From RYN-124 sp033851845 (GTDB lineage Bacteria > Actinomycetota > Actinomycetes > Mycobacteriales > SCTD01), in NCBI GenBank assembly GCA_033851845.1, contig JAWWOH010000111.1:62001-126000 (forward strand): a stretch of 64,000 nt of DNA, in the 5' to 3' direction. The position numbers and the translations under genes were made by a program. How positions within the stretch are numbered: position 1 is the first letter of the stretch; the number at the start of each line of letters is the position of its first letter. Below the pieces are notes generated by a model. The model was not told the DNA's origin and did no database searches. It worked only from the letters and a program-made list of their open reading frames with translations. Below, piece by piece: positions 58,225 to 64,000 of the stretch.

Positions 58225-59790
58225 GTGCCCCGCCTGCGCCGCCCCGCCGTACTCCTTCCCCTCGCGGCCGCGGTGGTGGTTGCTGTGGCTGTGCCCACAG
58301 CCATCGCCAAGACCGGCGGAAGCCTCTCCGTGGCCGGGCTGCGCGACGGTGCGCTGCTGGGCGCCCATGCACTCGACGACGCGGTGTCGGTCACCCCGAA
58401 GGGCGTCGACGCGAAGTCGATCAAGGCGACCATCGACGGCAAGCCCGCGACGATGACCGGCGAGAAGGTCAGCCTCACGGGCCTGGCCGATGGCAAGCAC
58501 ACGCTGAAGGTCACGGCTCCGAGGTCCTTCCTCGGCTCGGCGACCGTCACCCGGCACTTCACCGTTGACGCGACTCCGCCGGCGCTCGAGGTGAAGGCAC
58601 CCGAGAAGCCGGTGAAGATCAAGGACGAGGTCGATGTCACCGGCACGGTGGACAAGGGCGCGAAGGTCACGGCCGACCAAGGTGATCTGAAGACCACGGG
58701 TACGACGTTCACCATCCACTACAAGGTGCCGCCGGCCGGCGCGAAGGTCGTCGCGACCGACGCCGCGGGCAACACGACGGAGAAGCTCGTCACCGTGCCC
58801 ACGGCGTACCCGTCGAACATCCGGGCCGTGCACGTGACAGGTGCGGCGTGGGCGTACAGCCCGCTGCGCAACCCGGTGCTCGCCCTGATCAAGGCGCACA
58901 AGATCAACGCCGTCGAGCTCGACATCAAGGACGAGGACGGGATCATCAACTACTCGTCCCAGATCCCGCTGGCCAAGGCGGCGAAGTCGACGTTCGCCTA
59001 CTACGACCTGCCGAAGGTGACGGCGCTGCTGCACCGGCTCGGCGTACGGGTGATCGGTCGCGTCGTCGCGTTCAACGATCCCAAGCTCGCGGCGTACGCC
59101 GAGGCGCACCACAAGAACGCGTGGTTCATCCAGAACCCCAACGGCACGAAGTACCTCTACGGCTACAACAAGCACGGGTTCACCAACTTCGCCAATCCCG
59201 ACGTCCGCAAGTACAACCAGGACATCGCCGTCGAGGCCATCAAGGGCGGCTTCGATGACGTCGTCTACGACTACATCCGCCGGCCCGACGGCAAGATCCA
59301 GGGGATGCGGTTCCCCGGCTTGAAGGGACTGCCCGAGGACTCCATCGTGTCGTTCCTCGCCGAGGCCCAGGCGAAGATCCGGCCGCTCGGCGGCTCGCTG
59401 GGTGCGGCCGCTTTCGCGCAGGCAGCGACCCGCTTCAAGTCCACCGCGCAGAACATCCCGAAGATGGCGAAGTACCTCGACGTCGTCATCCCGATGGACT
59501 ACCCGTCGCACTGGAACCCCGGCGAGTACGGCGTACCGGACACGTACGTCGGCGCCTACGACATCGTCTACCGATCGCTCAAGGACTGGCGCAAGGACGT
59601 GAAGGGCACCAGCTGCGTCGTCGTGCCGTGGCTGCAGGACGAGAACTACAAGGGCCGCTACACCGCGGACAAGGTGCGCCAGCAGATCAAGGGCGCCCGC
59701 GACAACGGCATCCAGGGCTGGCTGATGTGGTCGGCCGTCGCCAAGTACACCGCCGCCGCCTACTCGCCGGACGCCAAGCCCGTCCTCTAG
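58225..59790 (+). CDS. Exported putative glycoside hydrolase (DUF4015-like TIM barrel)
   Basis: The 521 residues start at GTG 58225. A signal peptide (about 1-28) is followed by two Ig-like beta domains (about 30-105, 108-195) and a TIM-barrel domain (about 200-521). The barrel has the DUF4015-type segments N-A-V-E-L-D-I-K-D-E-D-G-I-I-N-Y, F-D-D-V-V-Y-D-Y-I-R-R-P-D-G, V-V-I-P-M-D-Y-P-S-H-W and G-W-L-M-W-S-A. The Asp-rich strand ends suggest catalytic acids. The family is annotated as putative glycoside hydrolase; no activity has been assigned from the sequence. Divergent from the deacetylase gene, so both may share a regulatory region of 80 bases. Confidence 0.88.
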   Translation: MPRLRRPAVLLPLAAAVVVAVAVPTAIAKTGGSLSVAGLRDGALLGAHALDDAVSVTPKGVDAKSIKATIDGKPATMTGEKVSLTGLADGKHTLKVTAPRSFLGSATVTRHFTVDATPPALEVKAPEKPVKIKDEVDVTGTVDKGAKVTADQGDLKTTGTTFTIHYKVPPAGAKVVATDAAGNTTEKLVTVPTAYPSNIRAVHVTGAAWAYSPLRNPVLALIKAHKINAVELDIKDEDGIINYSSQIPLAKAAKSTFAYYDLPKVTALLHRLGVRVIGRVVAFNDPKLAAYAEAHHKNAWFIQNPNGTKYLYGYNKHGFTNFANPDVRKYNQDIAVEAIKGGFDDVVYDYIRRPDGKIQGMRFPGLKGLPEDSIVSFLAEAQAKIRPLGGSLGAAAFAQAATRFKSTAQNIPKMAKYLDVVIPMDYPSHWNPGEYGVPDTYVGAYDIVYRSLKDWRKDVKGTSCVVVPWLQDENYKGRYTADKVRQQIKGARDNGIQGWLMWSAVAKYTAAAYSPDAKPVL

Positions 59791-59810
59791 CCCCTCGCCC
59801 CGCCCCCGTT

Positions 59811-59855
59811 GCGTCAGAGCTCGTGAGCGTTGACCCTGCACCCGTCTTCTGACGC
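59811..59855. terminator. Possible bidirectional terminator between two convergent genes
   Basis: GCGTCAGA (59811-59818) and TCTGACGC (59848-59855) surround an inner hairpin GCTC-gt-GAGC (59819-59828); a second possible pairing is GCGTTGACC with GGTCGACGC (59828-59836, 59862-59870). It fills the gap between the convergent glycoside-hydrolase-like and lipoprotein genes. Eight-base arms alone could be chance. Confidence 0.45.
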
Positions 59856-59873
59856 TCGCCTGGTCGACGCGGG

Positions 59874-60851
59874 CTACTGGTAGGTGACGAGCTCGGGGCG
59901 GGGGCGGAAGGCCATCGCCTCGTACGGCGTGAACATGTGGGTGTCCTCGTCGATGAAGAGCTTGAGCCCGTTGTGCAGCGGGCCGGTCTTGAGGCTCAGC
60001 GCGTCGTAGACCTCGTGCTTCACCCACTGCGTCCCGAAGCCGTCAAGGTGCACGACCATCGCCAAGCCTGGTCGAGGCACGACCTTCACGCGGTCCGGGA
60101 TCATGTCGGTGCGGAACTGGTGCACCACGAACAGCTTCTCCGGCAAGCCGTGCGACACGGTCAGCTGGGCGAGGTACGACGACACGGCGTTGATCGATGC
60201 CGCATCGGTCGCGCCGATCTGCTTCAACGGCACCTGCGTCGGCGTGAGCTTCCACTCCGGATCCAGCGCGAGACCGACGTCGGGCTGCAGCAGGAACTTC
60301 TCGTAATGCCTGGCCTGGGTCAGGAAGTCGGCCCGGCCCGGCTGAAGGTCGAGAACGACGAGCGCCTTCATGCGCCGGGCCGCGGCGAGATAGCGCGCGA
60401 CGTCGGCGTCGGAGAGGTATGCGCTGTAGGTGCCGTCGTCTCCCGGCTTGCGCTGCGCGACCGTCGCGATGAGCTCGAACGCCGGCAGCACCCGGCGGCC
60501 GGACGCCTTCGCGAACGGGGCGGCCGCCCGCACCAGTCGCGCGGCTGCGACGTCGGGACTGCCTTCGCCCAGTACGCCGAGCGCCGCCGTACCCGCAGTG
60601 CCGTAGTGGGCGACGACGAGGTACGTCGGGAAGATCCGCCTGCCGCCACGCGGCAGCTGGCGGAGCGGGATCGGCACTGCGGACGCCGTGAACGCGGGTT
60701 GCGCCGAGGTCGTCGCCGTGAGCAGCAGTCGCTCCAGACCGGACGCCGGGGCGGTCGCAGCTGCGTCGTCGATGGCGACGTCCGCATGCACCGTCGTGGT
60801 GCAGGCGGTCATGAGCAGGCCGACGGCCAGCAGGGCGAGGGACGTGCGCAC
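59874..60851 (-). CDS. Lipoprotein with putative TIM-barrel domain
   Basis: The 325 residues have a signal ending in the lipobox M-T-A-C-T (C17). The mature region has alternating strands and helices of a (beta/alpha) barrel, with Y-L-V-V-A-H-Y-G, L-V-V-L-D-L-Q-P-G-R-A-D-F, L-A-L-D-P-E-W and F-V-V-H-Q-F-R-T-D-M-I segments. Two Asp/Glu at strand ends (D-L-Q, D-P-E-W) recall glycosidases or glycoside-hydrolase-like lipoproteins. No family name can be given. Its position beyond the DUF4015-like gene suggests the same surface-polymer theme. DUF3043 lies three bases upstream on the same strand. Confidence 0.8.
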   Translation of the reverse strand: MRTSLALLAVGLLMTACTTTVHADVAIDDAAATAPASGLERLLLTATTSAQPAFTASAVPIPLRQLPRGGRRIFPTYLVVAHYGTAGTAALGVLGEGSPDVAAARLVRAAAPFAKASGRRVLPAFELIATVAQRKPGDDGTYSAYLSDADVARYLAAARRMKALVVLDLQPGRADFLTQARHYEKFLLQPDVGLALDPEWKLTPTQVPLKQIGATDAASINAVSSYLAQLTVSHGLPEKLFVVHQFRTDMIPDRVKVVPRPGLAMVVHLDGFGTQWVKHEVYDALSLKTGPLHNGLKLFIDEDTHMFTPYEAMAFRPRPELVTYQ

Positions 60852-60853
60852 GC

Positions 60854-61390
60854 TCAGACCTCAGCTCCGGGTCGCACCTGAGGCGGCGGCACCCGCAGCC
60901 GGCGGAACTGCGCCGTGCGGATGAGCCCGTAGACGACGTGGCCGCGCATCTTCGTCTCCGCCGGGAAGCCGCGGCGCAGCCGGCGGCGGATCAGGCTGCC
61001 GGTCACCACCATGTCGGCTACGGCGACGGCAACGCCGAGCAGCCAGACCGAGATCGCGGCCTGTCGCACCGCCTGGCTCGACGACAGGCCGGACAGCACG
61101 GGCACGAACGTCGCCGGCAGGAGCACGACGCCGAGGTGCCGGCGGGAGTCGACCAGGTCGCGGACCAGCCGCCGTACCGGCCCCCGGTCGCGCGCCATCA
61201 TCGCCGTCTCGTCGCCGGCCTTCGTGCCCGCTCGGACCGCCTTGCGCTTCTCCGCCCCCTGCGCCCGGATCCGACGGGCCGCTTCCTTGCGGGTGGCGGG
61301 CGGCGGCGCAACCGGACCCCCGTGCCGCCGCTGGGCATCCCGGCGCTTCGGGGTGGGTCGCCCCTTCCCGGATCCGGGAGTCTCGGACAT
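60854..61390 (-). CDS. DUF3043 domain-containing membrane protein
   Basis: The 178-residue protein has a basic, Pro/Arg-rich N-terminus (about 1-60), the segment R-D-R-G-P-V-R-R-L-V-R-D-L-V-D-S-R-R (about 67-84), two transmembrane helices (about 88-104, 114-132) and a basic C-terminus with M-R-G-H-V-V-Y-G-L. These are the features of the actinobacterial DUF3043 family, whose function is unknown. It ends three bases before the lipoprotein gene starts on the same strand, so they are probably cotranscribed. Confidence 0.9.
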   Translation of the reverse strand: MSETPGSGKGRPTPKRRDAQRRHGGPVAPPPATRKEAARRIRAQGAEKRKAVRAGTKAGDETAMMARDRGPVRRLVRDLVDSRRHLGVVLLPATFVPVLSGLSSSQAVRQAAISVWLLGVAVAVADMVVTGSLIRRRLRRGFPAETKMRGHVVYGLIRTAQFRRLRVPPPQVRPGAEV

Positions 61391-61423
61391 GGGTGGGAAG
61401 AGTACGGCGTAAGGGCCCGCTTC

Positions 61424-62620
61424 TTACGGCAGCGCGAGCATCTGGTCGAGCGCCTGCTTGGCGTAGCGGGCCGTCTCGGGCTCGACGGTGATGCGGTTGG
61501 GCATGTTCCCGGCGACCAGCTGCTCGAGGGCCCAGACCAGGTGCGGCAGATCGATGCGGTTCATGGTGGCGCAGAAGCAGACCGTCTTCTCGAGGAAGAC
61601 GACGGTCTTGTCCGGGTGCTGCTTGGCGAGCCGCTTCACCAGGTTCAGCTCGGTGCCGATGGCCCACTTGCTGCCGGGGGGCGCCGCCTCGAGGGTGCGG
61701 ATGATGAAGTCGGTGGAGCCGATGAGGTCGGCGGCCATCGCGACCTCGTACGTGCACTCGGGGTGGACGAGCACCTGGACGCCGGGGATGCGCTCGCGCA
61801 CGTCGGCGACCGACTCCGCCGTGAACCGGCCGTGCACCGAGCAGTGGCCCTTCCACAGGATCACCGTCGCGGCCTGCAGCTGATCGGTGGTCAGCCCGCC
61901 GTTCGGCCGGTGCGGGTTGTAGACGACGCAATCGTCGAGGCTGAGTCCGAGCTCTCGTACGGCGGTGTTGCGACCGAGGTGCTGGTCCGGCAGGAACAGG
62001 ATCTTTCGGGGTGACGGACCGCCCTTGCCGAGCGCCCACTCCATCGCCCGCCGGGCGTTGCTGCTGGTGCAGATCGTGCCGCCGTGCCGACCCGTGAAGC
62101 CCTTGATCGCCGCGGAGGAGTTCATGTAGCTCACCGGCACGGTCGCGTCGGCCACACCGGCGTCGGTGAGAACGGCCCAGCACTCCTCGACCTGGTCGAA
62201 CGTCGCCATGTCAGCCATCGAGCAGCCCGCTGCGAGGTCGGGCAAGATCACGGCCTGCTCGGGGCCGGTCAGGATGTCGGCGGACTCGGCCATGAAGTGC
62301 ACACCGCAGAAGACGATGAACTCAGCCTCCGGTCGGGCTGCGGCCTGCTGCGCCAGCTTGAAGGAGTCGCCGGTCACGTCGGCGAACTCGATGACCTCGT
62401 CGCGCTGGTAGTGGTGCCCGAGGACGAACAGGCGGTCGCCGAGAGCGGCCTTGGCCGCGCGGGCCCGGGCGACGAGTGTCGGGTCGGACGCGGGGGGCAG
62501 GTCCCCGGGGCAGTCGACACCGCGCTCGCTGTCGGGGTCGCGCTGTCGCCCGAGCAGGAGCAGGGCCAGCGGCGACGGCTCGACGCCGGCGGGCAGGTCG
62601 AGGTCGGCGGGGGTGGTCAC
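61424..62620 (-). CDS. nadA: Quinolinate synthase NadA
   Basis: NadA condenses iminoaspartate and dihydroxyacetone phosphate to quinolinate using a 4Fe-4S cluster. The 398-residue protein shows its three ligand cysteines in F-C-G-V-H-F-M-A-E, H-P-E-C-T-Y-E-V and C-F-C-A-T-M-N-R-I-D, plus L-G-H-H-Y-Q-R-D-E and the Y-x-N-S-S-A-A-I-K-G segment. The length matches actinobacterial NadA. nadB and nadC do not follow; the next gene on this strand is the DUF3043 gene. The ATG/GTG start at 62620 lies 80 bases from the divergent glycerate kinase. Confidence 0.96.
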   Translation of the reverse strand: MTTPADLDLPAGVEPSPLALLLLGRQRDPDSERGVDCPGDLPPASDPTLVARARAAKAALGDRLFVLGHHYQRDEVIEFADVTGDSFKLAQQAAARPEAEFIVFCGVHFMAESADILTGPEQAVILPDLAAGCSMADMATFDQVEECWAVLTDAGVADATVPVSYMNSSAAIKGFTGRHGGTICTSSNARRAMEWALGKGGPSPRKILFLPDQHLGRNTAVRELGLSLDDCVVYNPHRPNGGLTTDQLQAATVILWKGHCSVHGRFTAESVADVRERIPGVQVLVHPECTYEVAMAADLIGSTDFIIRTLEAAPPGSKWAIGTELNLVKRLAKQHPDKTVVFLEKTVCFCATMNRIDLPHLVWALEQLVAGNMPNRITVEPETARYAKQALDQMLALP

Positions 62621-62701
62621 GGGACTCCTCGGGGAGAGGTCGGCCTAGATAGCGTCTCACAGACGACAACCACCGACCGGCCTGCGTGCTTCCCTGTCCC
62701 C

Positions 62702-63748
62702 GTGCGGATCGTGGTGGCGCCCGACGAGTTCGGCGGCACCCTGTCCGCGGTCGAGGCCGCGAGCGCCGTCGCGGCCGGCTGGCGGGCCGCCGCGCCGAGC
62801 GATGCCCTCGACCTCGCGCCGATGTCGGACGGGGGACCGGGCTTCGTCGACGTGCTCGCAGCCGCGCTCCCGCGCGCCCGGCGGATGGTGGTCAGCGTTC
62901 AGGACCCGCTCGGCCGGCCGGTCGCGGCGTCGTACCTGATCGACGGCACGACCGCGTACGTCGAGTCGGCCCAGGCGTGCGGGCTGCACCTGCTCGGACC
63001 GGCTGAGCGGGACCCGACCCGGACCTCGTCGTACGGCGTCGGCGAGCTCGTCGCGGCGGCGGTCGACGCCGGTGCCAAGCGGGTCGTCATCGGGCTGGGC
63101 GGGTCCGGCACGAACGACGGCGGCGCCGGGATGATCAGCGCGCTCGGCGGGCTGTCCGCGTGGCCACTGTTCCCGGCCGTGGAGCTCGTCGCCGCCACGG
63201 ACGTGGACGCGCCGCTGCTTGGCCTCTACGGCGCCTCGGCGGTCTTCGGGCCGCAGAAGGGTGCGACCCCCGAGCAGGTGCTGCTGCTGGACGCGCGCCT
63301 GCACTCCTGGGCCGACGAGCTGGAGGCAGCGGCGGGCGTCCGGGTGCGTGACCTTCCCGGGGCGGGCGCTGCTGGTGGCCTCGGCGCCGCGTTGTTCGCG
63401 CTCGGCGCTTTGCGCGAGCCGGGGATCGCCCTCGTCGCGCGCCTGGTGCGGCTGGCGCAGCGAGTGACCAAGGCGGACCTGGTGGTGACGGGAGAGGGCA
63501 CGTTCGACTTCTCCTCCCTGCAGGGCAAGGTCGTGTCGGGAGTGGCCGCGGCCGCATCCGACGTGGGACTGCCGTGCCTGGTCATCGCGGGGCAGGTCAC
63601 CGTGGGGCGGCGCGAGTGCGCGGCGGCCGGCATCGACGCCACGTACGCCGTAGCGGACGTCGTGGGGCTCGAGGCCGCGCTCGCCGCGCCGGGGGAGGAG
63701 CTTGCCGCACTGGCCGAACGCGTCGCTCGGGAGTGGTCCCGCGGCTGA
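62702..63748 (+). CDS. Glycerate kinase (GK type 1)
   Basis: The 348 residues start at GTG 62702 and begin V-R-I-V-V-A-P-D-E-F-G-G-T-L-S-A, the family start (usually P-D-S-F-K-G-T/S-L). Other marks are P-M-S-D-G-G-P-G, T-R-T-S-S-Y-G-V-G-E-L, G-L-G-G-S-G-T-N-D-G-G-A-G-M, F-G-P-Q-K-G-A-T and T-G-E-G-x-F-D. The first motif has Glu for Ser and Gly for Lys. It phosphorylates glycerate, linking glyoxylate or serine metabolism to glycolysis. No other glyoxylate genes are adjacent. Confidence 0.93.
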   Translation: MRIVVAPDEFGGTLSAVEAASAVAAGWRAAAPSDALDLAPMSDGGPGFVDVLAAALPRARRMVVSVQDPLGRPVAASYLIDGTTAYVESAQACGLHLLGPAERDPTRTSSYGVGELVAAAVDAGAKRVVIGLGGSGTNDGGAGMISALGGLSAWPLFPAVELVAATDVDAPLLGLYGASAVFGPQKGATPEQVLLLDARLHSWADELEAAAGVRVRDLPGAGAAGGLGAALFALGALREPGIALVARLVRLAQRVTKADLVVTGEGTFDFSSLQGKVVSGVAAAASDVGLPCLVIAGQVTVGRRECAAAGIDATYAVADVVGLEAALAAPGEELAALAERVAREWSRG

Positions 63749-64000
63749 CCTTGCGGCAACCAGCCGATAACCGCCCTTCTGTTCCGGTCGGCTTCCCAGC
63801 TGGCGACCGTTGTCGACGGAAACCTGGGCCGGATCAGGCCCGTGGGGCCGGATCCGGCCCAGCTGGCCGCGGAAAGGTGTTGCGTCCCGGCCACTTCGGC
63901 GGAAGGGAGCGCTCCAGAACGCCCCTCGCCGCAGGTTGCCAGTCGTTGGCTCGCCTGACGATCAGGTTGGAGGAGCTTGACCCGCTCACAGGCGGCCGAA
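63749..64000. other. Gene-free end of the window with inverted repeats
   Basis: No protein-like frame. It contains CTGGGCCGGATC (63824-63835) inverted as GATCCGGCCCAG (63851-63862) with a 15-base spacer, a probable terminator for the glycerate kinase gene; the direct repeat CCCAGCTGG (near 63796 and 63858); and at 63959-63972 the arm CGATCAGGTTGGAG, identical to the one at 36889. The mate of this arm, if spaced as at 36889, would begin just past base 64000. Confidence 0.65.
63824..63862. terminator. 12-base inverted repeat after glycerate kinase
   Basis: Perfect arms CTGGGCCGGATC (63824-63835) and GATCCGGCCCAG (63851-63862) with a 15-base loop, 75 bases past the glycerate kinase stop. Strong G-C stem without a T-run; acts most likely as a terminator. 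Confidence 0.6.

Overview
The window is chromosomal DNA from a very GC-rich, densely packed bacterium of the Actinomycetota. The signs are: GTG and TTG starts throughout, a glnA1/glnE/glnA2 set with a GlnR-type operator, F420-dependent enzyme families (NpdG-like reductase, LLM-type oxidoreductase), and actinobacterial families such as DUF4191, DUF3043 and the RDD protein next to glnA1. The neighbourhood (panB, glnA2, glnE, glnA1, RDD, DUF4191, lipA, lipB, TIGR01777 epimerase, sucB, pepA, gcvT) has the same gene content as the region around Rv2211c-Rv2225 of Mycobacterium tuberculosis. The genus cannot be named from the sequence; a non-filamentous lineage related to Frankiales or Jatrophihabitans is a guess. 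No phage, IS element, CRISPR, tRNA or rRNA was found, so this is core genome rather than an island.
Layout. 1-15.4 kb: end of an Asp-box (sialidase-like) protein, a TPP riboswitch with thiC, a STAS-ATPase fusion, an RNB nuclease, an MFS exporter, an F420 reductase and small proteins, panB, nadE and a diguanylate cyclase. 15.5-17.5 kb: an orphan sensor kinase and a low-complexity exported protein. 17.7-25.3 kb: glnA2, a glutamine amidotransferase, glnE, an alpha/beta hydrolase and a polytopic membrane protein, head to tail. 25.4-30.2 kb: a lone receiver protein, then a thiol-redox cassette (TlpA-like lipoprotein plus CcdA, with a second TlpA-like protein divergent) and a secreted hydrolase. 30.2-34.5 kb: glnA1 with its operator, RDD, DUF4191, PlsC. 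34.6-37.3 kb: a sedolisin-like secreted protein and a 573-base gene-free stretch rich in inverted repeats, flanked by two paralogous 66-71-residue proteins. 37.3-48.3 kb: lipA, lipB, sucB and lpdA, the lipoate synthesis genes beside two lipoate-linked enzymes, with a Ser/Thr kinase and small exported proteins between. 48.4-54.8 kb: two tandem paralogous exported proteins, pepA, a disulfide oxidoreductase, gluconokinase and gcvT (itself connected to lipoate through the glycine cleavage system). 55-61 kb: an aldo/keto reductase and a group of exported carbohydrate-type proteins (polysaccharide deacetylase, DUF4015-like glycoside hydrolase, TIM-barrel-like lipoprotein). 61.4-64 kb: nadA, glycerate kinase and a repeat-bearing gene-free end.
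The main themes are nitrogen assimilation (GlnR operator, GlnA1 with an adenylylation Tyr, GlnA2 without one, GlnE), lipoate-dependent metabolism, and NAD, thiamine and pantothenate synthesis. The least explained features are a set of inverted repeats with 11-18 bp arms in gene-free gaps, some sharing the arm CGATCAGGTTGG; two duplicated families of small proteins; and two genes whose only plausible start is a CTG overlapping the preceding TGA.
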